Below are positions 18,835 to 27,258 of a DNA stretch of 64,000 nt, piece after piece (the first letter of the stretch is position 1; every line of letters starts with the position of its first letter). The translations under genes and the position numbers were made by a program. Source of the DNA: Actinomadura mexicana (GTDB lineage Bacteria > Actinomycetota > Actinomycetes > Streptosporangiales > Streptosporangiaceae); contig NZ_FZNP01000011.1 in the NCBI RefSeq assembly GCF_900188105.1, forward strand, positions 186,001 to 250,000, given 5' to 3'. Under the pieces are notes generated by a model, which did no database searches, was not told the origin of the DNA, and worked only from the letters and a program-made list of their open reading frames with translations.

Positions 18835-21800
18835 TCAGTGTCCGCGTATGGCCAGGTTGCCGAGCGGCCGGAGGGCGAAGAGACCTTCGTCGGTACCGAC
18901 GATGAGGTCCTCACCGTTCACGGCCAGCGCTTCGCAGCGGAGACCGATCGGGATCCGGTGCAGCAGCCTCGCCGCGACCGGGTCCCAGAAGCAGATCGCG
19001 CGGTCATGGCCGGTGGTCGCCAGGAGAGGCCGCCGACCCGGTCCCTGGTACGCCGCGATGGCCACGATCGAGTCCTCGTGGCCGACGAGCGGTGTGCCCC
19101 AAGGACCTCCGGTGAACCGCCAGAACCGCACCTCGGGCGCGTGGGCCGTGGACGCCAGGACGGGGGAGCCGTCGGCGAGGCGAAACGCGGCGACGGCCCG
19201 CGGGATCCCGTGCTCGCCGGCGTCGATCTCGTGCTCCAGTGCGAGATTCTTCGTATCCCAGATCCGCAGGCGCCTTTCCAGGTCGCCGGTCAGCAGCAGC
19301 GCGCCGCCGGGAGCGTCGAGCGCGCCGATCGCCCGGACGGCGTTGACGCGCAGGCGGTTGACGGCGGTCCCGGCGGCGGGGTTCCACAACCGGACCTCTG
19401 CGGCGTTCGCATCGGCCAGGGCCAGCAGCGACGAGCCGTCCGAAGTGCCGAACGCCGTGCAGGCCGTCACGGTCCCCGCCGCCTCCAGCCGGGCCGGTGA
19501 ACCCTCGTCGCCGGCCTCCCAGAGATGCAGGGCCCCTTCCGAGCAGAACGCGAGGCACCCGCCGTTGAGAGCGGCGATCGCCCCGGTCCGTTCCCCGACG
19601 GCCCCCGCGGCGGGCGCGGCCGGGCTCCCCACCGTGGGGTACCAGATCTTCACGGTCTCATCGGTCCCGCAGGTCGCGAGATAGTCGGCGCCGTCCGCAG
19701 CGGGGAAGGCGGCAAGGGCCCTCACGGGGCCGCGGTGCCCGGTGAGCGGCTCCCGGAGTTGCCTGCCCAGGTGCGGGTCCCAGAGCGACACCGCCCCGGA
19801 GGCGTGCCCGCCGGCCAGGTACCGGCGCCCTGCCGTACCGCTGAAGACCGTGAGCGCACGGACCGCGCCGAGGCGCGACGTCATCCGCCGCAGCAGCAGG
19901 CCCTCCTCGGGGTCCCACACGCAGACGGCTCCTTCCTCTCCGCCGGTGGCGAGGAGGCCGTCGAGCATGGTGATCGACTCGATGCCGCCCGTGTTCGCGG
20001 CGGGCAGGCTGCGGTCGTACCGCGCGGTGCCCAGGTTCCATATGTGGACGCTTCCGTCGTGCCCAGCGCCGGCCAGCAGGGGAGCGTCGTCGCGGGACCG
20101 GAAGACCGCCAGTCCCGTGACGCCGCCCTGGGGGCACGGCAGCGTCCGTAACCGCGCCGGGGACGTGGGGGACGAGGCCGGATCGATGAGGTGGACGTCC
20201 CCGTCGATGGTGGCGAGTGCGAGGGAGGCCGGGCCGGTCGGGGTGCCTGCGAGGTACAAGTGGTGCTGCCCGTCAGGCAGCGGGATCTCCTGCCGCGATC
20301 GAACGTCCCACATGCGCAGTGTCGGTCCCCCATGGCCCGCCTTCTGCTCGGTGGAGGTGACGAGCAGGGGGCGCCCGCCGACGCCCTCAAGAGCGGTGAC
20401 GGTGAGGACCGGCCCCCGGTGCCCGTCGAGCAGGAGGCCGGCCGGCAGGCCGGTGGCCGGGTCCCAGAGACGTACGGTGGAGTCGCCGCCGCCCGTGGCG
20501 AGCAGGTGCGTCCCGCCGGCCCCCGGCACGACGGCGATTCCCGTGACCGGGCCGCGATGGCCCGCCAGGGTCAGGTGCGGGGGATGGGATCGCAACCGCG
20601 ACCAGCGGATCTCCCAGGCCGCGGCGTCCTGTGACGCCGCCTCGGGGGGCCCGCCGGTCTGGGCGCTTCCCAGCTGGCGCAGCCCCGGCCGGTCACCGGG
20701 TGTGGCACGTTCCGCCAGGTGCGCGGTGTGCAGGGTACCGAGGACACCGGCGGGAAGCCGGCTCAGCCCGGCGCCGGCGCGCATGGCGTCGGACGCGACG
20801 GCCCGCGGGTCGAGGAGGTCGAGCACGTGCGGGCGGGCGGCGAGCAGGTCCCATTCGCCTATCGCGGCAAGATGGCCGGACAGGTGCCGGACGAGGTACG
20901 GGTTCAGCGGGCCCGGCCGTTCGCCGTCGGCCGCCGCGGTGGCCAGCTCGAACAGGGCCAACCCGACCTCCCGCCGGCGCTCCCGGTCGCCCTGCTCGGC
21001 GAAGGACTCCTGGAACAGCCGGTGCGCCAGCCGGTACACGCCCTGACCGTCGGCGGCGTCGAGCATGATGTACGGACCGGCCGCCTTCAGCACGGCGGCC
21101 ACGTCGCGGTCGTCGAGCGCCGCCGCGCCCAGCGCGGTGGCGGCCCGAGCCCAGATGCGGTCGGCGCGTGGCAGGCCGCGGCCCTGGGCGGCCGACAGGG
21201 CGGCCAATGCCTGCCGGGTGGCCGGTACTTCCCGTTCCAGGCGAGCGAGCGCGGTACGGAACAGGGCCCGGCGGTCGGAGCCGAGGAGCGCCGCGCGCTC
21301 AGCCGCCCGGTCCGGTGCGAGCAGCCCGGGGTCGGCGAGTATCTCGTGGACGGCCAGGGAGGCGTCGAAGAACTCGCGCTCGTCCGCGGTGACCAGCCGG
21401 ACGACGTCGGCGACGGCCTCATCGAAGGCAGGGGAGGGCTGCCCGAGCGGAGCCAGGCTCAGCCGGACGAACTCCGCGATGTCTTCGGGGACGCGCTCGA
21501 TCCACGTGACCTGGGTGTTCCGGCCGAGTCTGTCGAGTAGACCGGTGCCGTCCGGGTTCGCGGGATCCGCGCTTGGCCGGGTGCCAAGGACGATCCGGAC
21601 GCCCGGCAGCTCAGCCAGCCGCCGGAACAGGTCCGCCATGGCCGTCGGCTCTTGCGCCTCGTCCAGTGCGTCGGCGAGGACGGTGAGACCGTTGCCCTCC
21701 CGGGACGCCAGCGTTTCGACCAGCTGGTCGGTCAGCTGACTCGGCGACAGCGCGGCCGCGGGCGCCTCCGTCCCGAACGCTTGCGCCAGCGAGGTGGCGA

Positions 21801-22890
21801 GAGCGTCGATGGTGGAGCCGGTCAGGTGCAGTGAGAGATCGAACGCGGGAACGGGGTCCGGCGCCCAGGGGACGACCTCGAGCTCGGCGACGAGGTCCGC
21901 CAGCTCGGGGGTGCTGTGGAGGAGCACGTTGCCGAGGACGGCCGACTTGCCGGACCCGGGCCTCCCGGTGACCGCGAGCAGGCCGTTGCGGCGGCCGTCC
22001 AGCCAGGAGGTGATGGCCGAGCGCTCGTCCCGGCGGCCGACGAAGTTCCAGGCGAGCTCGCCGGTGAGGGTCCCGGCGGCTTTGCGCGCGAAGTGCCCTC
22101 GTTCGTGCTCGGGGCGTCGTTCGAGCAGTTCGGTGAGCCGTTCGTAGACGTCCATCGAAGCCGTGATGGGTTCAGTGACCTTGGGTGTGCGGGAGATGGG
22201 GCGGACCCCCCGGATGTCGAGATCGTGGACGCGGCCGAGGTCGGGTTGGAGGCCGTCGTGGATTCGGCCGAGCAGATCGTGCAGTCGGATCTCGGTGTGG
22301 TTGGCGAAGCCGTCGAGTACGTCAGCGAGGACGCGGCGGAACGTCGCGAGGTAGCCGCGGCCCTGGTCCCGGCCGGACGCGATCAGGGAGACGCCCGTCC
22401 TGGTGCGCTTGTCGAGGAGCTCGTTGCTGAGGCGATCCAGGAACATCTTGGCGCCGCACGCCTCGACGACGATCAGGGTCCAGTCGGGGTCGTCTCCCCG
22501 ATTGAGAAGATGGGTACTGACATACTCGGCCAGTTCGCCCGGCCGGTACCACTTGACCGGGTTCTGGCCAGGGATGGCGAGGGCCGCGTCGGTCCGGTTG
22601 GACCGGCCGTGTCCCAGCCACAGCAGGACGCTCCGTTTGCTCGATGAAGCCCGCGCCCATTCGCTGAGCCGGGTGTGGACCGCGTTGAGGTGGCGCCCGT
22701 CCTCCGGCGCCCACGGGACCGCCGTGCCGCCGAACTCGGCCAGCAGGTCCCCGATGGCCGCGGCCTCGGACGTGCAGTCGATCTTCCCGTGCTCCGTGCA
22801 GGTGTCGCCCGAGAGGCAGGTGTCGAAGCCCTCGCACGTGTCGAAGGGGAGAGGGACGATGTCGAAGCCGGCGGCGTCTCGTGCACCCAC
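18835..22890 (-). CDS. Caspase-like peptidase - STAND NTPase - WD40 protein
   Basis: 1351 residues from GTG 22890, 4 bp after the lipase gene stop; no strong ribosome site, so coupling is likely. Residues 1-215 are a caspase-fold (C14) domain with catalytic dyad H94 (LLWLGHGRSN) and C145 (LIVVEACGAKMF). About 270-560 is a STAND/NACHT-type NTPase: NFVGRRDERSAI entry, Walker A GRPGSGKS (about 306-313) and Walker B VLADALDEA (about 403). A helical ARC/winged-helix-like linker follows. From about 770 to the end there are 13 recognisable WD40 blades (LLATGGGDSTVRLWDP, LAGAGHDGSVHIWNL, YLATCGTDETVKIWYP, LLATTGHDRAICFWDP and others), fitting two propellers. STAND proteins of this type oligomerise when a ligand meets the repeats and switch on the N-terminal protease. 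Partners and substrate are unknown. Confidence 0.88.
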   Translation of the reverse strand: MGARDAAGFDIVPLPFDTCEGFDTCLSGDTCTEHGKIDCTSEAAAIGDLLAEFGGTAVPWAPEDGRHLNAVHTRLSEWARASSSKRSVLLWLGHGRSNRTDAALAIPGQNPVKWYRPGELAEYVSTHLLNRGDDPDWTLIVVEACGAKMFLDRLSNELLDKRTRTGVSLIASGRDQGRGYLATFRRVLADVLDGFANHTEIRLHDLLGRIHDGLQPDLGRVHDLDIRGVRPISRTPKVTEPITASMDVYERLTELLERRPEHERGHFARKAAGTLTGELAWNFVGRRDERSAITSWLDGRRNGLLAVTGRPGSGKSAVLGNVLLHSTPELADLVAELEVVPWAPDPVPAFDLSLHLTGSTIDALATSLAQAFGTEAPAAALSPSQLTDQLVETLASREGNGLTVLADALDEAQEPTAMADLFRRLAELPGVRIVLGTRPSADPANPDGTGLLDRLGRNTQVTWIERVPEDIAEFVRLSLAPLGQPSPAFDEAVADVVRLVTADEREFFDASLAVHEILADPGLLAPDRAAERAALLGSDRRALFRTALARLEREVPATRQALAALSAAQGRGLPRADRIWARAATALGAAALDDRDVAAVLKAAGPYIMLDAADGQGVYRLAHRLFQESFAEQGDRERRREVGLALFELATAAADGERPGPLNPYLVRHLSGHLAAIGEWDLLAARPHVLDLLDPRAVASDAMRAGAGLSRLPAGVLGTLHTAHLAERATPGDRPGLRQLGSAQTGGPPEAASQDAAAWEIRWSRLRSHPPHLTLAGHRGPVTGIAVVPGAGGTHLLATGGGDSTVRLWDPATGLPAGLLLDGHRGPVLTVTALEGVGGRPLLVTSTEQKAGHGGPTLRMWDVRSRQEIPLPDGQHHLYLAGTPTGPASLALATIDGDVHLIDPASSPTSPARLRTLPCPQGGVTGLAVFRSRDDAPLLAGAGHDGSVHIWNLGTARYDRSLPAANTGGIESITMLDGLLATGGEEGAVCVWDPEEGLLLRRMTSRLGAVRALTVFSGTAGRRYLAGGHASGAVSLWDPHLGRQLREPLTGHRGPVRALAAFPAADGADYLATCGTDETVKIWYPTVGSPAAPAAGAVGERTGAIAALNGGCLAFCSEGALHLWEAGDEGSPARLEAAGTVTACTAFGTSDGSSLLALADANAAEVRLWNPAAGTAVNRLRVNAVRAIGALDAPGGALLLTGDLERRLRIWDTKNLALEHEIDAGEHGIPRAVAAFRLADGSPVLASTAHAPEVRFWRFTGGPWGTPLVGHEDSIVAIAAYQGPGRRPLLATTGHDRAICFWDPVAARLLHRIPIGLRCEALAVNGEDLIVGTDEGLFALRPLGNLAIRGH

Positions 22891-22894
22891 GTGC

Positions 22895-24349
22895 TCAGGC
22901 CGCCGATGCCGGTGGGACCGCGAGGACGAGCCTGGTGACGGGATCGACGCCCGCCGCCACGGCCACTCGGTACAGTCCGGCGTCATGGACCGTGGCCGTC
23001 CCGGCGACGGTCTCCGCGTCACCCGTCCGCAGGAGCCGTGGCGTGTCGACCGGCGGCCTCCTCTCGTGCCGGGCGTCCTCGACGGTGCAGGTGACCGCGA
23101 GCGGGTCCTGCACCGAGTCGACGGAGATCTCGAAGGGCTCGCCTACCGTCACGAGGTCGGGAACGCGCACGCGCACGCCCGTTCCGTCGAGCGCCGAACC
23201 CCGTGGGATCTCCTCCAGGACGCCGCGGACGATGTCCAGAGCCGAACCGGTGGCGGCCAGCGCGCCGTGGTCCTGGACGATCGGGACGGCTTTGCGGCCT
23301 GGCGGGGTGGCCGAGTAGCGGAAGACGGTGCCGTCGCCGGTGTGGTCCACGGGAACCGGACGGCCGTCTTCGCCGCGGTGGACGCGGTCGGCGCCGTCCC
23401 GGCGGAAGCCGTGGAAGAGCGCTTCCACCGTCCCGTTGCGCAGCCGCAGCGACTGTGCGGTCTCCTGCCCATATCCGACCACCGCGGTGTGCTCGGGCAG
23501 TGCCGCGGCGTCCAGGTGCCGGTGGAAAACCGCCGACCGCTCGGCGAGGTCGGGATCGGCGCCCAGCGCGGCCAGGTCGCCCCGGCTCAGCGCCACGACG
23601 TCGTCATCGGTGACCAGGCATCGGTAGGTGGGCAGCAGGTCGTGCAGCCCGGGAAGGGTCCTGGCCAACTCCTGCATGTGCTTCTTGTCGAGCCGGACGG
23701 GCAGGCCGCGCCCCGCGTTGAGTATGACCGTCGCCTTCACCGCGCCCTCGAACGGTGTGCCGAGCGTCACCGACGCCCTGACCTGCGCGGCGAGGTCCGG
23801 ACGCCGCGCGCACATCGACGCTGCCACGAGCCCGCCCATCGAGTGCGCCACCAGGACGACCCGGGCGTCGCCCTCGTCCGGAGCGCTCCGCCGCGCCGCC
23901 ATCTGAGCGGGGTGCTCCCGCCATCGTTCAAGGTGCCGTGACAGACGTTCTGCGAGCAACCCGGCGTTGAACTCGACCGAGAGCCGCCAGTCGTAGTCGA
24001 AGGGCAGCACCGCGTCCGGATGCACCACACACGCGCGGATCTCCCGCATCAGGTTCGAGTACGGTTCAAGTCCCAGCGAGGGCGCCCATTCCGGCGTGGA
24101 CAGCAGTCCGTCCGGCCTGATCCTCCCGACCTTCCCGTCCCGCTCGTCCTCCGTGACGGCGAGCGTCGCCAGATCTCGTCCGTCCCGCCAGCGCGCTGTG
24201 AGCCGGGCAATCTCCAGGACACCCCACAGTCGTCGCCCGGTGGCGTCCTCCACGAGGTTGCTCCCCATGACCCCTGGGAGCACCACGACCGCGTCCCGCG
24301 TTGCGTGCCGCCGTGCCGCCGATGACTGCGCAAGCCGGTCTTCCCCCAT
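22895..24349 (-). CDS. LCAT-like alpha/beta-hydrolase (lipase/acyltransferase), first gene of the candidate defence operon
   Basis: 484 residues from ATG 24349. It begins VVVLPGVMGSNLVED, the oxyanion strand typical of lecithin:cholesterol acyltransferase-like and PGAP1-like hydrolases. The nucleophile elbow is VLVAHSMGGLVAAS (Ser near 169). LGTPFEGAVKA follows, then DHTGDGTVFRYSA (catalytic Asp candidate, near 345) and IVQDHGALAATGS (His near 370). The last ~90 residues form a small beta-sandwich-like domain (VRVRVPDLVTVGEPFEISV). No signal peptide or membrane helix, so it should stay in the cytoplasm. Next to a caspase-STAND gene, a lipase is a plausible membrane-attacking effector or protease target; this is inference. 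The region before the ATG has no good ribosome site, so translation may be leaderless or start elsewhere. Confidence 0.8.
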   Translation of the reverse strand: MGEDRLAQSSAARRHATRDAVVVLPGVMGSNLVEDATGRRLWGVLEIARLTARWRDGRDLATLAVTEDERDGKVGRIRPDGLLSTPEWAPSLGLEPYSNLMREIRACVVHPDAVLPFDYDWRLSVEFNAGLLAERLSRHLERWREHPAQMAARRSAPDEGDARVVLVAHSMGGLVAASMCARRPDLAAQVRASVTLGTPFEGAVKATVILNAGRGLPVRLDKKHMQELARTLPGLHDLLPTYRCLVTDDDVVALSRGDLAALGADPDLAERSAVFHRHLDAAALPEHTAVVGYGQETAQSLRLRNGTVEALFHGFRRDGADRVHRGEDGRPVPVDHTGDGTVFRYSATPPGRKAVPIVQDHGALAATGSALDIVRGVLEEIPRGSALDGTGVRVRVPDLVTVGEPFEISVDSVQDPLAVTCTVEDARHERRPPVDTPRLLRTGDAETVAGTATVHDAGLYRVAVAAGVDPVTRLVLAVPPASAA

Positions 24350-24528
24350 GGGAGATCAGCCTAGGCGGGCGAATACTGACAGAGGCTGGTCTTCCTGGAG
24401 TTGTCTGACATCGGCCACTGATGTGCACGACTCGGCTGATGTACCCCGCGTTTCGCGGTGTCGGGAACGGCGATGGTGCCTGTGACACCGGGCTAATACG
24501 CAAGCCGCATCTAGAGGTCTTAACAGAA
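24350..24528. promoter_or_regulatory. Upstream region of the five-gene minus-strand operon
   Basis: 179 bp before the lipase start. It contains a short hairpin CCGCG-TTT-CGCGG (about 24447-24459) and repeated ACATCAG-like words read on the minus strand. I cannot place a convincing -35/-10 pair; TCAGTAT about 25-30 bp before the ATG is a weak -10 candidate. The IS5 relic begins directly behind it, so the original upstream DNA may have been replaced. Confidence 0.3.
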
Positions 24529-24652
24529 TCAGCGGACGAGGCGGCGCCGGCAGATGATGGCTGCGGCCAGGGTCATGAATGCTTCGTGGATGTTGTCGCG
24601 CGTCTCCCAGCGGATGCGCAGGCGGCGGAACCATTGCTGGCCGCCGTTACCT
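24529..24652 (-). mobile_element. IS5-family transposase, C-terminal remnant
   Basis: The minus strand reads QQWFRRLRIRWETRDNIHE, then AFMTLAAAIICRRRLVR and a TGA at 24529. This is the standard end of IS5/DDE_Tnp_1 transposases (FRRLRIRWExRxDIHEAFLxLxxxLICxRRL). Only about 40 residues remain; the rest was lost, with the junction some 30 bp before the stop of the neighbouring TPR gene. No inverted repeats identified. Confidence 0.75.
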
Positions 24653-24685
24653 GGCCACCGTGCCAACATCCACGCTCTCGGAGGC

Positions 24686-26089
24686 TTAGGGGCGGCGGAG
24701 TTTCGCCGCGTGCGATCGGGCGGTGGTCGCGGTGGCCGCGTCGCCGAGGGCTTCGGCCACGTCGGCGTGCTTGAGCCAGTTGAACGGGCTGGACGGTCGA
24801 ACGCTGATCCGCTCGCTGACCAGGACGCGGGCCAGATCGAGGCGGCCGGAGCGGAGTGCGGCCTCCAGCAGGGTCTTCTGCACCGCGTCGCGCTGCGCGT
24901 GACTGCCGCCGAATTCGTTGACGTGGTGCCTGATGGGGGCGAGGAGGTCGACGGCGGTGGTGTGGTCGCCGCGGCCGAAGGCCACCAGAGCGCGGCAGAC
25001 CGGAAGGCCGACGCGTGCGGTCGTCGCCTGGTTGGTGACGTCGGGCAGGGGAGCGGCCAGGTAGGCCTCGCGGTCGGCGATCAGCCGGTCGGCGTCGCTG
25101 AAGCGGCCGGCGCCCACGAAGGACATCACCGCGTGCATGTCATTGAACGCGTAGAAAGGCTCCGGGGTTTTGGACGCCCAGGCGTCGGCCAAGGCGTTCC
25201 ACCTCGCGGTCTGGTCATCGCCTTCGAGAAGCAGGCGCCAGAGCAGGGCGGCGGCGTCCAGCAGTTCCATCGCGGTGCCTGTCGACTCCGGGCCGTGGAG
25301 TACGGCGTCGTAGATCTCCAGTGCCCGGGCCGCGTCTCCGGCCTCCAGTGCGTAGAGCGCGTAGTGCCACCATGCGTGCACTTTGAAGAATGTGCCGGTC
25401 GACCAGTCGGTCAGACGTTCGTCCATGTAGGCGATTCCTCGCCGGAATCGGCCTTGCATCTCGTAGGTGTGGACGACCGCGTGGATGCCCCACACGTCCT
25501 TGGGGTTGAGCTCGACCGCGCGCAGGCCGACCTCTTCCGATCGGTCGTAGTGCCCCGCCTCCTCCAGCCCGAAGGCGTACATGCCGAGCAGGTGACCGAA
25601 ATGCCGGTCGGTCTCGCTCCATGCCGTCAGTGCACCGCCGACCCGGTCGCGCAACGCGCGGGCGTCCCCGGTGAAGTAGTCGATCTGATGGCCGGCGAAC
25701 AGCGCGAGGACGTCGCGCGGGTACTCCTCGCTGATCTTGCCGAGCAGGCGGCCGCAGCCGGGGAAGTCGCCCTCCACCAGGCGTTCGAGCGCCGCGACGT
25801 GTGCCCGCTCCCTGGGGAGGAGCCCGGAGTCGTCCACGCGCGAACGGAAGCGCCGGAACCGCTCCGCCGCGGCCCGTGCGCCCTCGGGCTCGGTGCTCAG
25901 CAGTTCGAGGTATACCGACAGGACGTTGCCCAGCGGGAAGTCGGGATCCGCTTCGAGTGCCCGCTTCGCTTCGGCATCGACCTCCGGCCGGAAGTGCAGC
26001 AGCTCATGGATGGCGTTGTCGTAGTGTTCGACTGCGGTGCGGCTGCCCGCCTCGACGGCCAGCCCGTGCTCGTCGGTCTTCATGGCCAT
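24686..26089 (-). CDS. TTC38-type tetratricopeptide repeat protein
   Basis: 467 residues. Start ATG 26089 shares its A with the stop of the cupin gene (TGATG), so translation is coupled; an ATG six nt further is also possible. The sequence is a continuous array of helical TPR-like units (for example FGLEEAGHYDRSEEVGLRAVELNP and YALYALEAGDAARALEIYDAV). It carries the family hallmarks DVWGIHAVVHTYEMQGR and KVHAWWHYALYALEAGD of the tetratricopeptide-repeat-38 family, whose usual length is 450-480. Its molecular role is unknown; bacterial members are often next to small-molecule enzymes. The gene ends close to the IS5 relic and appears intact. Confidence 0.8.
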   Translation of the reverse strand: MAMKTDEHGLAVEAGSRTAVEHYDNAIHELLHFRPEVDAEAKRALEADPDFPLGNVLSVYLELLSTEPEGARAAAERFRRFRSRVDDSGLLPRERAHVAALERLVEGDFPGCGRLLGKISEEYPRDVLALFAGHQIDYFTGDARALRDRVGGALTAWSETDRHFGHLLGMYAFGLEEAGHYDRSEEVGLRAVELNPKDVWGIHAVVHTYEMQGRFRRGIAYMDERLTDWSTGTFFKVHAWWHYALYALEAGDAARALEIYDAVLHGPESTGTAMELLDAAALLWRLLLEGDDQTARWNALADAWASKTPEPFYAFNDMHAVMSFVGAGRFSDADRLIADREAYLAAPLPDVTNQATTARVGLPVCRALVAFGRGDHTTAVDLLAPIRHHVNEFGGSHAQRDAVQKTLLEAALRSGRLDLARVLVSERISVRPSSPFNWLKHADVAEALGDAATATTARSHAAKLRRP

Positions 26090-26541
26090 CAGGTGTTCGT
26101 CGGGCGCTCGACGCCCGCCCACAGACTGGGAAGGTTGACCACGATTCCCTCCTGCGTGCTGCGGGCGATGACCACGACCGCCTCCTCGTCGGGGGAGGGG
26201 TTCTCCTCACGGTGCGGGACATAGGGCGGGACGAAGATGTAGTCGCCAGGCTCGGTTTCGACGCGGACCTCCTCGGCGCCTTCGGCGAAGACGAAGACCG
26301 GGCGGCCGGAGACGATGTAGATCGCCGTTTCCGCCGCGCCGTGGTGATGGTCGCCGGAGCTGGTCGCGGGCTCGACGTGGGTACGGCCCATCCAGAGCCG
26401 TTGCGAGCCCACGCTCCTGCCCGAGATCGCCTCGTACCTTCGCATTCCCGAGGTCTGTGCGGTGTCGGGGTCCATGTCGGCGCCGCGGACATGCTCGATG
26501 CGGCCATGCCAGGCGGCCGTCCCCCGTGCGTGATCAGTCAC
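26089..26541 (-). CDS. Cupin-domain protein
   Basis: 150 residues from GTG 26541, preceded by a GAGAGA-type site; longer in-frame starts give arginine-rich, low-likelihood sequence. It contains a single cupin barrel with motif 1 GDHHHGAAETAIYIVSG, three adjacent His for metal binding, and motif 2 PGDYIFVPPYVPHREENPS. Small cupins of this type are dioxygenases, isomerases or ligand-binding proteins, so the reaction cannot be set. It forms a two-gene unit with the TPR protein through a one-base stop/start overlap. Confidence 0.75.
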   Translation of the reverse strand: MTDHARGTAAWHGRIEHVRGADMDPDTAQTSGMRRYEAISGRSVGSQRLWMGRTHVEPATSSGDHHHGAAETAIYIVSGRPVFVFAEGAEEVRVETEPGDYIFVPPYVPHREENPSPDEEAVVVIARSTQEGIVVNLPSLWAGVERPTNT

Positions 26542-27091
26542 TTGTGTCTCTCGTCGGTCATTTCGGTGGGGAGGGACCCCGGCGTGTCCCGGTTCCTCGT
26601 GCCTTGCTCGTGGTCGTCGCCGGCGGCACAAGCGGCAGCGATCTTCGCGTGCTTGTGCGCCGTCCCGTCTGAGAGGGCGCGGGGTGGAGGCGGAAGAGAT
26701 TCTTTCGAGAACGATTCAGCCTTGCATGCGGTACTCCGTTCGGGCAACGGGCTCCGCCGGCTGGTACGGCCTCGTTTCCGTACCGGCGTGCCGCGGCAGC
26801 CCCTCTTCGAGGATCGACGATAACGCCGGTTGGCCGGTGCCTCCCTGAGGCGCCGGCCCGGCGTGGACGAAAAAGGGGGACGCGCGTCGCCGATGGGCTC
26901 CTGCGGGCGCTCGTTGAGCCGGAGCGCATATGGATACTGACTGTCCAGTTGGTCGTCTACGGAGATACGACTGGGGAGTGACGGCCTGTGGATGCGGGGC
27001 CACTTCCGGATCGAAAGGCCTCGCGTCCGGGCGAAGGCGCGAGTGCAGCGGCGCGGAGGATCCCTCTGGAAATCGCTGGAGTGGAGCAGAG
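26542..27091. other. Intergenic stretch without a supportable gene
   Basis: Several open frames cross it on both strands but all are arginine/serine-rich and lack domains or ribosome sites. Near 26930-26960 there is a GATACTGACTGTCCAGTTGG stretch resembling a degraded promoter with half of the CCAACC-N4-GGTTGG operator described below. Nothing else was recognised. Confidence 0.35.
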
Positions 27092-27107
27092 CCCACCAGC
27101 TGGTCGG
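27092..27107. promoter_or_regulatory. TetR operator candidate upstream of the tetR-type gene
   Basis: CCCACCAGCTGGTCGG matches 10 of 12 fixed positions of CCAACC-N4-GGTTGG. TACACT directly follows and could be a -10 element, so a bound repressor would block it. It lies 150 bp before the TetR gene, suggesting autoregulation. Confidence 0.5.
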
Positions 27108-27258
27108 TACACTCAGGTCGGTTTGATCTCGCAATGGCGGGTCGTGAGGTCCGCCCGGACGCCGGCGTGCACAGGCGCATGGTGGAGCGAAGCGGGGCAT
27201 CCTCGCGGGAAGGACGAGAGAGTGATCGGCAGCAGTTCGGAGCGGAGGCGGGTGCGGT

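Noticed and set aside
24554-26224. Plus-strand open frame opposite the TPR protein
   Set aside because: It is a shadow of the TTC38-type gene, with no domain of its own.
26930-26960. Possible eleventh operator (GTCCAGTTGGTCG)
   Set aside because: Only one arm resembles the CCAACC-N4-GGTTGG pattern and no gene start follows closely.
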